Part shown: piece by piece, positions 1-8,744 of the stretch | How the letters are laid out: each line of letters opens with the position of its first letter | Numbering within the stretch: position 1 is the stretch's first letter | Assembly (NCBI GenBank): GCA_028289425.1 | Contig: JANQPL010000011.1 | Span: 248,001 to 312,000, forward strand | Direction of reading: 5' to 3' | DNA: 64,000 nt | DNA from: Alphaproteobacteria bacterium | GTDB taxonomy: Bacteria; Pseudomonadota; Alphaproteobacteria; JANQMY01 | Program-made: the position numbers and the translations under genes | The notes under the pieces: model-generated | What the model was told of the DNA's origin: nothing | What the model saw: the letters and a program-made list of their open reading frames with translations, nothing else | Database searches by the model: none

Positions 1-266
1 GCTGGCTGCGGCAGGAAGAAAACCAGTATCTGTCCTGCCCGCCCCACATCGCTAAAGATTTGGAGCCGGAGCTTCAGGAGTTGATCGGCTACACCATGGG
101 CTCCTATGCGTTGGGCTATTACACCGAGCCAAGCGCTCCCGGCGAAGGTGTGGAGATCGCCCCGCCGGAATTCGCGCTTGGCCGCAGCCCGCGCAAAGGC
201 GTCAATGCATCCCTTGCTGCGGCCGGCGAAAACGAACTGTTCCCCACGACGGACGCAGCGCAGTAA
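1..266 (+). CDS. C-terminal fragment, possibly phytanoyl-CoA dioxygenase (PhyH) family
   Basis: The reading frame is open from the window edge (first full codon at 3) to a TAA at 264-266, giving 87 residues of a protein whose start lies outside. The stretch W-L-R-Q-E-E-N-Q-Y-L followed by P-E-L-Q-E-L-I-G-Y and A-L-G-Y resembles, from memory, the C-terminal end of bacterial PhyH-type Fe(II)/2-oxoglutarate oxygenases. The iron ligands would be upstream, so the family cannot be confirmed here. The following carbamoyltransferase gene is 94 bp downstream on the same strand and could be cotranscribed. The C-terminal 30 residues are low in recognisable structure. Confidence 0.45.
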   Translation, partial: WLRQEENQYLSCPPHIAKDLEPELQELIGYTMGSYALGYYTEPSAPGEGVEIAPPEFALGRSPRKGVNASLAAAGENELFPTTDAAQ

Positions 267-360
267 CAGCGCCCTCACGGGTCCAAAGTTGTTTCTGTGA
301 GTCCCCCCGTGCTAACCAGGTGCCGAACTCGAGCGGTATGGGGACGCACAGCGGCAGCCT

Positions 361-2079
361 ATGTACATTCTTTCTCTCGGCACCGGCTATCATGATGCCG
401 CGGCGGCGTTGTTCGACGATTATGACGTGATCGCCGCCGTTCAGCTCGAACGGCTCACCCGGCAAAAACAAAACAAAGGCGGCGTGCCGGGCCTGTGCGT
501 GCGCGAAGTGCTGGACATTGCCGGGCTGGCGCCCAAAGACATTGACGCGGTGGTGCTGTCGCGCGCGTCCTATCCCACTCGGTATTTTGACTACAGTCCG
601 TTGAAGCGGGTCGAGTACGGCTTCCGCCGCGCCATGGGCAGCGAAAAACTCAAAGATCTTTGGGGCGAGATGAACCGGCGCGGCGCCGACAAAGCCGAAG
701 ACATTTTCAACCGCCCACTCTTTTTCAAAGAGTGGGGGTTCCGCGACGATTGCCGGCTGTTCTTTTCAAACCATCACTTCGCCCATGCTTTGTCGGCCCT
801 GTTCTACACGGACTGGGACGATGCGCTCATGTACACGGCCGATGGCTGCGGCGACAATGTGCATTACAGCCAACGCATCCTGAAAGACGGTACCATCACC
901 ACCCTGTTCGGCGGCGAAGACGACACCAAAAAGCCGCGCCGCGTGGACAGTTTGGGCCTGTGCTATGCCTATGCCACCGAAGCGCTGGGGTACCGGCCCA
1001 ACCGGCATGAGGGCAAACTCACTGGGCTTGCCGCTTTCAGCGAACCGGTGGTGGCCGAAGATCTGCAGAAGCACTTCCAGGTGGACGAAAACGGTCTCAT
1101 CGGCAGTGACTTTGAAGATTTCGCCGACATGCGGCTCACCGTGCGCCAGATGGCCGAGGGGCAGGAACCCGCCGCCGTCGCGGCCTCGGTCCAAAAAGTG
1201 CTGGAAGACACGATATTCACCTCGGCCCAGCGGATTCTGGAGAAACATCCGGTGAAGAAGATCGCTCTGGCCGGCGGCGTGTTCGCCAATGTGCGGCTCA
1301 ACCGGCTGATGTGCGAACAAACCGGCGCGGACGAGATCTTCATCTTCCCCGGCATGGGGGATGAAGGACTGGTGTTCGGCGGCGCGCTTCAATTCTTGAT
1401 GGAGCGGGACGGGCTCGATGCCTGGCTGCAAAAGCGCCGGCGATTGGACACTGTCTATTTCGGTCGCGATCACAATTCGGACATCGACAAAGTGCTGGGC
1501 GGCGATGTGCTGGTCAAGAAACTCGATGGCGACCCCGCCGACACCACGTCCAAACTCTTACAGCAAGGGCTTGCCGGCGCGATCTACGAAGGCCGCATGG
1601 AATTTGGCCCCCGCGCCCTGGGTGCGCGCTCGATCCTGGCATCGCCTGCGGACAAAGGCATCAACGATACGCTCAACAAGCGCCTTCAGCGTACGGAGTT
1701 TATGCCTTTTGCACCTTACGTGCTGGCGGAAGATGCCCGCATGGTGTTCGACGTGACCGATTCCAATCACTATGCCTGCCAGTTCATGACCATTACCACT
1801 GCGGTCCACAAAGACTGGCACGACAAAATTCCCGCCGTGGTTCATGTGGACGGCACGGCGCGGCCCCAGATCATCCGCCGCGAGCAGAACCCTCTTTATG
1901 CGGATATTCTAATGAAGTTTAAGGAAGACACCGGCCTGCCGACCCTGGTGAACACCAGCTTTAATGCCCACGAAGAGCCGATCATCAACACGCCGGATGA
2001 ATGCTTGACGGCACTGCTCAACGACCGGGTCGATTTCGTCGTCACTCAGAAAGGCGCCTACCGCCGCAAAGCGGCATAG
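361..2079 (+). CDS. Carbamoyltransferase, NodU/CmcH (TobZ-like) family
   Basis: A 572-residue protein with both domains of the family. The N-terminal Kae1-like half starts M-Y-I-L-S-L-G-T-G-Y-H-D-A-A-A and contains the metal-binding N-H-H-F-A-H-A segment near residue 140 and the A-D-G-C-G-D motif. The C-terminal half contains E-F-G-P-R-A-L-G-A-R-S-I near residue 415 and N-T-S-F-N near 535. Family members transfer a carbamoyl group from carbamoyl phosphate, through carbamoyl-adenylate, to a hydroxyl of a sugar or natural product. The acceptor cannot be predicted: no glycosyltransferase or biosynthetic cluster is visible downstream, where a repeat begins 6 bp after the stop. A link to the upstream oxygenase fragment is possible but not shown. 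Confidence 0.9.
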   Translation: MYILSLGTGYHDAAAALFDDYDVIAAVQLERLTRQKQNKGGVPGLCVREVLDIAGLAPKDIDAVVLSRASYPTRYFDYSPLKRVEYGFRRAMGSEKLKDLWGEMNRRGADKAEDIFNRPLFFKEWGFRDDCRLFFSNHHFAHALSALFYTDWDDALMYTADGCGDNVHYSQRILKDGTITTLFGGEDDTKKPRRVDSLGLCYAYATEALGYRPNRHEGKLTGLAAFSEPVVAEDLQKHFQVDENGLIGSDFEDFADMRLTVRQMAEGQEPAAVAASVQKVLEDTIFTSAQRILEKHPVKKIALAGGVFANVRLNRLMCEQTGADEIFIFPGMGDEGLVFGGALQFLMERDGLDAWLQKRRRLDTVYFGRDHNSDIDKVLGGDVLVKKLDGDPADTTSKLLQQGLAGAIYEGRMEFGPRALGARSILASPADKGINDTLNKRLQRTEFMPFAPYVLAEDARMVFDVTDSNHYACQFMTITTAVHKDWHDKIPAVVHVDGTARPQIIRREQNPLYADILMKFKEDTGLPTLVNTSFNAHEEPIINTPDECLTALLNDRVDFVVTQKGAYRRKAA

Positions 2080-2085
2080 TTAAAA

Positions 2086-2215
2086 CGTCATTGCGAGCCC
2101 CCCGGTCCGCGCTGTAGGCGGCCGGAGGACAGGCTCCGCGAAGCAATCCAGTGCCACAAACGCGGCGCAAGTGGCTCTGGATCGCCGCGCCCGCTCACGC
2201 GGGCTCGCGATGACG
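2086..2215. repeat. Palindromic repeat, family A, copy 1
   Basis: About 130 bp bounded by CGTCATTGCGAG and its near-perfect inverse CTCGCGATGACG. Inside, GCAATCCAG and CTGGATCGC form a second inverted pair. It begins 6 bp after the carbamoyltransferase stop and ends 7 bp before the GIY-YIG stop codon. Its core (GAAGCAATCCAG, GCGCAAG, GGCTCTGGATCGCCGCG) recurs in the same orientation at 2528-2621. Such repeats, which translate as L-R-C-A-R-N-D-D, are, from memory, common in alphaproteobacterial genomes. Confidence 0.85.
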
Positions 2216-2222
2216 GCATATG

Positions 2223-2510
2223 TTAGACGATCGTCTCGTACAGATCGTGCCACTCTGGATTGTCGCGTTCGATCAGCGCGAGCTTTTTCTTTCGAGACCC
2301 CGCTTTGATTTGCTTCTCCCGAGCAATCGCATTGTGCATGTCTCCAAGGATTTCGAAATAAACCAGCATTTTGCATCCATAGCGTTTCGAAAACCCGTCG
2401 ACCAATGCTTCGCGATGCAAATACACTCTCTGTGGAAGATTAGATGTGACGCCGGTGTACAAAGTGCCGTTGCGTTTGTTGGCCATTATGTACACGGCCG
2501 GTGTTTTCAT
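2223..2510 (-). CDS. Small GIY-YIG domain nuclease-like protein
   Basis: A 95-residue single-domain protein. V-Y-I-M stands for the GIY strand, L-Y-T-G-V-T-S for YIG, followed by the conserved Arg in Q-R-V-Y-L-H-R and by K-R-Y-G-C-K-M-L-V-Y-F-E. Free-standing proteins of this kind are often annotated as UvrC-like or UPF0213-type; no substrate is established. The start is placed at 2510 because the 22 residues upstream (ending L-R-C-A-R-N-D-D) are merely the translation of the flanking repeat. Both sides of the gene abut family A repeats (2086-2215 and 2528-2621), so gene and repeats form one cassette. A catalytic Glu is likely within the C-terminal helix region; activity is untested. Confidence 0.85.
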   Translation of the reverse strand: MKTPAVYIMANKRNGTLYTGVTSNLPQRVYLHREALVDGFSKRYGCKMLVYFEILGDMHNAIAREKQIKAGSRKKKLALIERDNPEWHDLYETIV

Positions 2511-2527
2511 TTTGTCGATCCAAGAAT

Positions 2528-2621
2528 CGTCATTGCGAGCGCAGCGAAGCAATCCAGGGCCACGAGCATGGCGCAAGCGGCTCTGGATCGCCGCGCCGAC
2601 CTTCGGTCTGCTCGCGATGAC
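2528..2621. repeat. Palindromic repeat, family A, copy 2
   Basis: A 94-bp copy in the same orientation as the one at 2086-2215, opening with CGTCATTGCGAG and closing with CTCGCGATGAC, with the same GCAATCCAG / CTGGATCGC inner pair. It lies 17 bp upstream of the GIY-YIG start codon and just downstream of the CaiB-type gene (stop at 2655), so the nuclease gene sits between two direct copies of an internally palindromic element. Confidence 0.85.
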
Positions 2622-2654
2622 AGTCGAACTTCTTATGAAGTCCGCGCACCCAAT

Positions 2655-3851
2655 CTACCGCGCTTGTTCGGGCAGCAGCACGCCCTTGTCCTTGAGCGCA
2701 GTGAGCCTGTCGCTGGAATAGCCAAGCGCGGCCAAAATTTCCTCACCATGCTCGCCCAAGAAGGGCGCGGCGGCGCGGATACCGCTGGGGGTGCCGTCGA
2801 AGCGGGCCGCCGGCCGCGGCTGGCGCACGGGGCCAAGCTTGCCGTATTCATCGACGATGAAAAGCTCATTGGCCTTGATTTGTTCGTCCTCCAGCAAGTC
2901 GTAGCGGCGTAACAAAGGCGCGCTGGGCACGTCTTCCTCATCGAGGCGCTTTAGAATGGCATCCGACTCCCACTTGGCGATCTCCGCCCCGGTCATTTCC
3001 TTCCGGATCGCATTGTTCTTCATACGCTCACCCGCTTCTTTGAATCGCGGGTCTTCGATCCATTCGGGCTTTTCGAGCACGTTGCACATGCCCCGCCATT
3101 CCTTATCGGACACAGCGCCCGCCGTGATGTAGCCGTCTTTGGTTTGGTAGATGAGATCCATGCCCGAGCGGAAGGTGGCGGGGTCGGCTTCTTTGCCGAC
3201 AAAATTGAGCGTTGCCATTTGTTCCGGCCAGAAAAACGCCACCAACGAATCCAACATCGATAGGCGCACATGCTGGCCTTCGCCGGTACGTTCGCGCGCG
3301 AACAAGCCAGCGGATATGGCCTGCGCGGCGGTGAGCGACGTCACCTTATCGGCGATGATCACTTGAAACATTTGCGGCCGGTTGGTCTGCCGGTCGGCCT
3401 GCACGTCCGTGGCACCGGTGAGCGCTTGGATGACCGGATCGTAGACCCGTTTGTGGGCATACGGACCTTTTTCGCCAAAGCCGCTGATCGAGACATAAAG
3501 AATGTCGGGTTTGATTTCCCGCACGGCGCTTTCGCCGAAGCCCATGCGCTCCATGGCGCCGGGGCGGAAGTTCTGCACGATGGCATCGGCGGACTTGATG
3601 AGATCGCGTAAGACCTGTTTGCCGTCGTCGGATTTAAGGTCGAGCGCAATCGACTTTTTGCCGCGATTGCAGGAGAAAAAACCGCCGGTCATGCCGTTAT
3701 GTTTCGGCCCCAGATAGCGCATCTGGTCGCCCATGGGGCTTTCCACCTTGATCACTTCGGCCCCCTGATCCGCGAGGATCATACAGCCCATGGGTCCGGA
3801 CACCATGGTGGTGAGATCGATTATTCGAATCCCGTCAAAAGCTCCTGGCAT
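2655..3851 (-). CDS. CaiB/BaiF-type (family III) CoA-transferase
   Basis: About 398 residues, full length for the family. The N-terminus (F-D-G-I-R-I-I-D-L-T and G-A-E-V-I-K-V-E-S-P-M-G-D) and N-R-G-K-K-S-I-A-L-D-L are typical CoA-transferase III signatures. The Asp near residue 168 in I-I-A-D-K-V-T-S is the expected nucleophile, forming the mixed anhydride that accepts CoA; R-T-G-E-G-Q-H-V follows. The enzyme would move CoA between carboxylic acids, probably in fatty or aromatic acid catabolism. An ATG at 3851 with AAGGAG 7 nt upstream is preferred over the GTG just before it. The GST gene upstream (3864-4529) is on the same strand with a gap of about 12 bp, so the two are likely an operon. 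Substrate unknown. Confidence 0.9.
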   Translation of the reverse strand: MPGAFDGIRIIDLTTMVSGPMGCMILADQGAEVIKVESPMGDQMRYLGPKHNGMTGGFFSCNRGKKSIALDLKSDDGKQVLRDLIKSADAIVQNFRPGAMERMGFGESAVREIKPDILYVSISGFGEKGPYAHKRVYDPVIQALTGATDVQADRQTNRPQMFQVIIADKVTSLTAAQAISAGLFARERTGEGQHVRLSMLDSLVAFFWPEQMATLNFVGKEADPATFRSGMDLIYQTKDGYITAGAVSDKEWRGMCNVLEKPEWIEDPRFKEAGERMKNNAIRKEMTGAEIAKWESDAILKRLDEEDVPSAPLLRRYDLLEDEQIKANELFIVDEYGKLGPVRQPRPAARFDGTPSGIRAAAPFLGEHGEEILAALGYSSDRLTALKDKGVLLPEQAR

Positions 3852-3863
3852 CACCGTGCTCCT

Positions 3864-4529
3864 TTATCTTTGTAAGTCTTTATGGGTGACCCCCAACACT
3901 TCGAAATTATAGTCGAAGGCCTGTTTGAAGGCGGGCCGCTCAGCCACGCGCGCCCGGTAGTCCGCATACGCGTCAGGCACCGGCACCCGGTACAGCGTCG
4001 CCCAATCCAAACAGGTCATCAATAGAATATCCGCCACCGAGATCTTGTTCGACAACAAACAGGTCGTTGTCGTCGGCAGCTTGGGAACCATGGCTTCCGC
4101 CAGTTTGTAGAAATACTCCTTTGCCGCTTCGAGCGCCGCCGGAGCTTCTCCATAGAGCTCTTTCAAGTCGCCATGGCGGCGCATGATGTAGAGCGTGTGC
4201 GCATCAAGCTCCATCAGAATACCGCTGCACCATTCATTGCTGGCGGCGCGCGCCGCCGGCGTTGGCGGCCGGTAAACCCGGTCACCGCCGAACACATCGA
4301 AGACATAGTCGACAATGGCAAAGCTCTCCGAGACCTTCACGTCGCCATGGACGAGGAACGGGATTTTTTGTTTGGGGTTAAGGGCGGTGTATTCGGCGGT
4401 TTGGGTTTCGCCGGTACGCGACTGGATCGGCTTCGTTTCATAGGCCATGCCCGTTTCCGCCAGCGCCCAGTGTGCGCGCCACGTGCGCGTGGTGCCAATG
4501 CCCCATACCGTAACGTTTTCTTGTGTCAT
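3864..4529 (-). CDS. Glutathione S-transferase family protein
   Basis: A 221-residue GST with an N-terminal thioredoxin-like domain: residues 1-80 contain the cis-proline turn K-I-P-F-L and the glutathione-binding E-S-F-A-I-V-D-Y-V. A helical C-terminal domain contains N-K-I-S-V-A-D-I-L-L, the usual N-capping box. It is first in an apparent two-gene operon with the CoA-transferase. Many alphaproteobacterial GSTs take part in xenobiotic conjugation or maleylpyruvate-type isomerisation. Nothing in the sequence identifies the substrate. It is one of five GST-fold genes in this window. Confidence 0.88.
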   Translation of the reverse strand: MTQENVTVWGIGTTRTWRAHWALAETGMAYETKPIQSRTGETQTAEYTALNPKQKIPFLVHGDVKVSESFAIVDYVFDVFGGDRVYRPPTPAARAASNEWCSGILMELDAHTLYIMRRHGDLKELYGEAPAALEAAKEYFYKLAEAMVPKLPTTTTCLLSNKISVADILLMTCLDWATLYRVPVPDAYADYRARVAERPAFKQAFDYNFEVLGVTHKDLQR

Positions 4530-4666
4530 TTGCCCTCGCCGGTTCTTTCAGTCCCTTTTAAAGACTTTGAAGGCCGCTTGGCCAGCCGCCTGTGCCGCCG
4601 CGCCCCGAGGATGCTTTCGTTGGCCAAAATCCGCTGGCGGCGGGCGGCGAATGGGGGGGTGACATC

Positions 4667-5218
4667 ATGGAGTTCCATCGACCGGCAACCCTTGGGGAAG
4701 TTGGACTTGGTCTTTTGGTGATCTTGTTGGGCATCGCGATCGGGTCGGCCTTCATCTTGACCCGCCTTGGGCAGTTGCAAACGGCGCTGGACCCAATGCC
4801 GCTGGAAGGCATCTGGGAGTTCGAACTCAACTACAACCGGTTCCAGGGGGAAGACGGCATTCGGTCGGGCAGCGGCAAGGCCGTCATTGTTTGGCAGAGG
4901 CAAGCCCAACAATACGAGGCATCTTTCGGCGCATCGGTCTCGAAGACGGGCGACGTGCAACCGGTACTTTCCGGTTTTTCGCGGGGATACTTCGCCGCCG
5001 ATGAAACGGGATGGCCCGCCGGCGAGTTTTCTGTGGACGACGTGCGTTACATCACCCGTGTTCATCGCGACGGCGTTCAACCTTCCGCACAGGTCTTCCG
5101 ATATCCGTTTTGCATGCTTGAAAAGAAGGGCAATCGCGGGGACGTGATTGCATGCCAATTCTCAACGGAAAAGACCCAAGCGTCCGTGCGCTACAAATGG
5201 AGCGCGCCGTTGCATTAG
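4667..5218 (+). CDS. Hypothetical membrane-anchored protein
   Basis: A protein of 183 residues that I do not recognise. The ATG at 4667 is chosen because it is preceded by a G-rich Shine-Dalgarno-like tract and places a single hydrophobic segment (about residues 9-31, V-G-L-G-L-L-V-I-L-L-G) directly at the N-terminus, giving a signal anchor. The remaining 150 residues have no long hydrophobic stretch and alternate short beta-like segments, with two cysteines far apart; they are probably extracytoplasmic. A longer frame opening at 4592 exists but lacks a ribosome site. The gene ends 4 bp before a palindromic repeat. Confidence 0.6.
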   Translation: MEFHRPATLGEVGLGLLVILLGIAIGSAFILTRLGQLQTALDPMPLEGIWEFELNYNRFQGEDGIRSGSGKAVIVWQRQAQQYEASFGASVSKTGDVQPVLSGFSRGYFAADETGWPAGEFSVDDVRYITRVHRDGVQPSAQVFRYPFCMLEKKGNRGDVIACQFSTEKTQASVRYKWSAPLH

Positions 5219-5221
5219 TGT

Positions 5222-5309
5222 CAATTAAGGGGACACAATACTTAATTCCCACGAACAACCACATCGCAACCCCGACCCAGGCGAATTAAGTATTGTGTCC
5301 CCTTAATTG
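5222..5309. repeat. Palindromic repeat, family B, copy 1
   Basis: Two perfect inverted arms of 27 bp (5222-5248 and 5283-5309) around a 34-bp loop. The core of the arm is GGGGACACAATACTTAATTC. The same core occurs at 46855-46946 with different outer bases and a different loop. It lies between convergent genes (stops at 5218 and 5325). The long perfect stem could act as a bidirectional transcription stop, but it has no U-tract of the classical kind. Confidence 0.9.
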
Positions 5310-5324
5310 CAATGAGCGAATCGG

Positions 5325-6722
5325 TCAGCCGAGTCGTTTAAGCAAATCGGCCGCGAATTGGGAGAGGGTGTCGTCGCGGGCGCCCATAATGACGATGCGG
5401 TCGCCGGACGTTGCCAGGTCAACAATCTTGTCACCGCACGCGGCCCGGTCTTCAAGCGCGATGGCTTGGCGTCCTGCGGCTTGAACGCCCGCGGCGATGT
5501 CTTGCGACCCCACAGTTCGTTCGACGGTACCGCCGAAATAGACCGGTTCCGGCATGATGAGCACATCGTTTGAAGCAAGCCACTCTGCAAAACAGGCGAT
5601 GAACTGATCCTTCATCAGGCGCAGCGGACCAAATCCATGGGGCTGGAACATCACCAGCAAACGGCCGGGAAAAGCGTGAAGCGTCTCAAGCGACGCTGCG
5701 ATTTTGTCGGGATTATGGGCGAAATCGTCGATGACCGTGATGCCTTCGGTCGACCCTACCCATTCGAGCCGCCGCCGAATGCCAGAAAACAAATTTAGGG
5801 CTTCCGCCGCATGGCGCAAATCCACACCGCAGGCGTAGGCCGCCGCGATGGCCGCCAGCGCATTGGACACATTATGAGCGCCCGGCACCTGCAGTTTGAT
5901 GTGGGCTTGCGCCCCTTCCGAATTGGACACCACGTCGAAACCGATGCCGTTGGGACGCGGCTCCAAATTAGTGCCGAACACATCTGCATTTTCGTTTTCA
6001 AGGCTGTAAGTCAGCACCTTGCCTTCGGGCAACTTGGCCGCCAGCGCCGCTGTCTCGTCATTGTCGAGGTTGAGAACCGCCGTCGCCGCTTTGTCGGCGT
6101 AGTCGGAAAACAGCGGACGCAACTCGTCCATGGGCTTATGGTCGAGCGCAATGTTATTGATGACCGCGATATGCGGCGTGTACTGAGCAATAGAGCCGTC
6201 GCTTTCATCGACCTCCGACACGAAGAGATCATCGCGCCCTGCGGCGGCACTGGCGAAGGGGTTTTCCGCCGACACGAAGTTCTTCATGACGGCACCGTTC
6301 ACGATGGTGGGTTCGTGGCCCGCATGATGCAGGATCCAGCCGATCATACCGGTGGTGGTGGATTTGCCGCTGGTGCCGGCCACGCCGATGCTGCGCGGTG
6401 CGGCGTTGAAAAGACCCGCCAGCAGCGTCGCGCGGGTGATGCGCGTGAGGCCTAGCGTATTGGCCGCTTTGATATCGGGCACCGTGTCTTCCACCGCCGC
6501 CGAGGCCACCAGGATCTGCGCGGCATCCCGCAAGCCCGTGCCGTTCTGTGGATACAGAGGGATGCCTTGGCCTTCTAGAAAGGCGAATTTCTGGCCCGTG
6601 CGGCCCTGGTCCAGCGCGCGGTCCGAGCCCTCCACCTGGTGGCCCTGAGATTTCAGGATCATGGCCAGGGGCAGCATGCCGCTGCCGCCAATTCCGCAGA
6701 AAAAGTAATGTTTTTTGCTCAT
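5325..6722 (-). CDS. mpl: Mur ligase family protein, Mpl/MurC type
   Basis: A 465-residue Mur ligase. The N-terminal Rossmann segment [10 protein letters not shown] is typical of MurC/Mpl, followed by the ATP loop [12 protein letters not shown] at 113-124, and N-N-I-A-L-D-H-K near residue 190 and H-N-V-S-N-A-L-A near 285 in the central domain. MurC adds L-Ala to UDP-MurNAc; Mpl reattaches recycled L-Ala-D-Glu-mesoDAP tripeptide. Mpl is favoured because the gene lies outside a cell-division cluster and is divergent from an LD-carboxypeptidase gene (start 63 bp away), the other cytoplasmic recycling enzyme. The sequence alone does not exclude a MurC paralogue. Confidence 0.8.
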   Translation of the reverse strand: MSKKHYFFCGIGGSGMLPLAMILKSQGHQVEGSDRALDQGRTGQKFAFLEGQGIPLYPQNGTGLRDAAQILVASAAVEDTVPDIKAANTLGLTRITRATLLAGLFNAAPRSIGVAGTSGKSTTTGMIGWILHHAGHEPTIVNGAVMKNFVSAENPFASAAAGRDDLFVSEVDESDGSIAQYTPHIAVINNIALDHKPMDELRPLFSDYADKAATAVLNLDNDETAALAAKLPEGKVLTYSLENENADVFGTNLEPRPNGIGFDVVSNSEGAQAHIKLQVPGAHNVSNALAAIAAAYACGVDLRHAAEALNLFSGIRRRLEWVGSTEGITVIDDFAHNPDKIAASLETLHAFPGRLLVMFQPHGFGPLRLMKDQFIACFAEWLASNDVLIMPEPVYFGGTVERTVGSQDIAAGVQAAGRQAIALEDRAACGDKIVDLATSGDRIVIMGARDDTLSQFAADLLKRLG

Positions 6723-6784
6723 GCTGCGCTAAAGCTAGGTATCTTTTGGCCCATATTAAGACCTTGTGAACCACACTATCCCCA

Positions 6785-7633
6785 ATGAAACTACAAACTA
6801 TTAAGATTGGCGTGGTGGCCCCGGGCTCACCCCTGAAACGGGAGGCGGCGGATCGGGTGCTCACTTTGGCAGGCGCGCTTTATCCAGAGGCGCCGCCCAC
6901 AATCCAATTCCACGATCAGTGTTTCGACAGTTGGGGCCATTTTGCCGGCACTGACGACACGCGCGCGCAGGCCTTTCTCGACGTCGCCAAAGACGACACG
7001 GTCGACGTGGTTTGGTTTGCCCGCGGCGGTTATGGCGCTGCGCGTCTTCTTGATCGCATCATTCCGAAGCTTGAGGACGCGGCACGGCGCAAAACCTATC
7101 TGGGCTATAGTGACGCCGGCAGCCTGATGGCCGCGCTGTACAAGGCCGGCTGCGCCGATGTGGTGCATGGCCCGATGCCCACAGACATCAACCGCGATAA
7201 TGGCGAGGAAGCGGTGCGCCGGGCCCTGTCCTATCTGGTTGAGCGGTCAGCTGACACGCTGGAGCCCAACGCATCTGCGGACCTGAAATGCGCCGCCTTC
7301 AACATCACCATATTGAGCCATCTGATCGGCACGGCGCATTTGCCCAATCTCGCGGGACACGTGCTGATGTTGGAGGAAGTGTCGGAGCACATGTACCGCA
7401 TCGACCGGTCGCTCTGTCATATCACTGCCAATCCTGAGATCCGGCAAGTTGCGGGATTGAGAATGGGCCAGTGTACGGACGTTCCCGAGAACGACCCCGA
7501 CTTCGGCCAGACCGCCGACCAAGTCGCCCGCCACTGGTGCGACGTGTCCGGCATTCCCTATTTAGGGACGGCGGATATCGGCCACGACATCCACAACAAA
7601 ATCGTGCCCTTCGGCGCGCGGGTAGCGACTTAG
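6785..7633 (+). CDS. LD-carboxypeptidase, peptidase family S66
   Basis: 282 residues matching the S66 serine peptidases (LdcA/MccF fold). The expected catalytic triad is visible: Ser109 in L-G-Y-S-D, Glu197 in M-L-E-E-V, and His267 in I-G-H-D-I-H-N-K ahead of the closing P-F-G. G-G-Y-G-A-A-R-L-L-D precedes the nucleophile as in the family. LdcA removes the terminal D-Ala from murein tetrapeptides in the cytoplasm, producing the tripeptide that Mpl uses, which fits the divergent Mpl-like gene. A microcin-C-type immunity peptidase is a less likely alternative. Confidence 0.88.
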   Translation: MKLQTIKIGVVAPGSPLKREAADRVLTLAGALYPEAPPTIQFHDQCFDSWGHFAGTDDTRAQAFLDVAKDDTVDVVWFARGGYGAARLLDRIIPKLEDAARRKTYLGYSDAGSLMAALYKAGCADVVHGPMPTDINRDNGEEAVRRALSYLVERSADTLEPNASADLKCAAFNITILSHLIGTAHLPNLAGHVLMLEEVSEHMYRIDRSLCHITANPEIRQVAGLRMGQCTDVPENDPDFGQTADQVARHWCDVSGIPYLGTADIGHDIHNKIVPFGARVAT

Positions 7634-7660
7634 CCGCCCACCCAAAGCGTTCATTAGAGA

Positions 7661-7753
7661 TGGATTACCCGGACTTCGCCGGGTAATGACGACCTAGATG
7701 CTATTTCCCAATTTGTCATTACCCGGGGAGCGCCAGCGAGCCCGGGTAATCCA
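7661..7753. repeat. Palindromic repeat pair, family C, copy 1
   Basis: Two hairpins in inverted orientation. The first is GATTACCCGG-acttcg-CCGGGTAATGAC; the second runs GTCATTACCCGGGG to CCCGGGTAATCCA. The ends TGGATTACCC and GGGTAATCCA are mutually inverted, so the 93 bp form one large palindrome of two units, the layout of REPIN elements. A related pair lies at 42244-42361. It separates convergent genes ending at 7633 and 7781 and may act as a transcription or mRNA-end barrier. Confidence 0.8.
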
Positions 7754-7780
7754 CGCCGGCAATGACGGCAGTATTTGTGG

Positions 7781-8662
7781 CTAGTCAGCCGCCACATTCC
7801 GCAAAGTCTTCTCGCCCATAGGGACATGGCGGGGGAAGTCGATCAGGCCGGTATCGAGCAGGATCACACCGAACATGACGGCCCAGCCCTTGGCGCGGCG
7901 GATTTCATCTTCGGTGGGAGCGTATTGTTCGAGGGCCTGGCGCCGAAGCGCCGGATCGTCGAACAACATCCAGAGGGACGCCAAATCCGTCGCCACATCG
8001 CCGGAGGTGATGTCCCCCCAATCGATGATGCCGGTGATGCGCCGGTCTTCCACCAGCACATTGCGGGCGTGAAGGTCGCCATGAAGCCATTTGGCTTCCG
8101 TAAAGTCCGGCGCCGCCAAAGCATCCTCCCAAACACCCATCACTTTGTCCGTCAACAGATCGGTTTTGGGTTTGAGGCGCGCCACGCGCTCCAAAAAGGG
8201 TTCCGACCGGCGAGCTAGCGGCACGCCGCGCACCTCATTGACAGGAGCGTCGTCCGGGGCCGCTTGATGCAGCGCTTTGAGGAACGCGGCCATGCTGAAC
8301 ACTTCGGACGGGTCGGGTTCCGCAAGATCCGCCGTTTCGCCGCCGAACCAGGGCACGATGCTCCACGCCCAAGGAAACCCGAGCGCCGGCTGCCCCACGC
8401 GCACGGGCGCTGGAATGGCCACGGGCAGGCGCTTCGCCAGTTCGGGCAACCAACGCTGCTCGTTCTCGATCAAAGCCGCCGCGATTTGCCGGCGGGGCAA
8501 CCTCAATATGTAATCGTCGCCCAAACGGTAGAGCGTGTTATCCCACCCGCGGTCGAGAAAAGTAAGCGGCAGATCGGCCATATCGGCATGCTGATCGGCC
8601 AGCAGCCCGCGCACCAGCGTTTCGTGAATATCGACTTCCGCGTCGGGGGTTCCGTCGGTCAT
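7781..8662 (-). CDS. Aminoglycoside phosphotransferase (APH) family kinase
   Basis: 293 residues of the APH/choline-kinase fold. The catalytic loop W-L-H-G-D-L-H-A-R-N-V-L and the metal-binding I-T-G-I-I-D-W-G-D are both present and intact, preceded by a kinase N-lobe (N-T-L-Y-R-L-G-D-D-Y-I-L-R-L-P). Such proteins phosphorylate small molecules; related chromosomal genes in environmental bacteria are usually not resistance determinants. The ATG at 8662 (M-T-D-G-T-P) is chosen; the frame stays open far upstream across the next gene, but that part reads as an antisense-like composition without homology. Substrate unknown. Confidence 0.85.
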   Translation of the reverse strand: MTDGTPDAEVDIHETLVRGLLADQHADMADLPLTFLDRGWDNTLYRLGDDYILRLPRRQIAAALIENEQRWLPELAKRLPVAIPAPVRVGQPALGFPWAWSIVPWFGGETADLAEPDPSEVFSMAAFLKALHQAAPDDAPVNEVRGVPLARRSEPFLERVARLKPKTDLLTDKVMGVWEDALAAPDFTEAKWLHGDLHARNVLVEDRRITGIIDWGDITSGDVATDLASLWMLFDDPALRRQALEQYAPTEDEIRRAKGWAVMFGVILLDTGLIDFPRHVPMGEKTLRNVAAD

Positions 8663-8744
8663 GGCGGTTCTTTTGAGGTGTCGGCGAATAGGGCGCGCAC
8701 ATCTATCGGAGCGGCGCGGCAAACGCAACAACAAATCGCCGTGA

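Noticed and set aside
2511-2576. Longer start for the GIY-YIG protein
   Set aside because: The extra residues are translation of the flanking repeat and the domain begins at M-K-T-P-A-V-Y-I-M.
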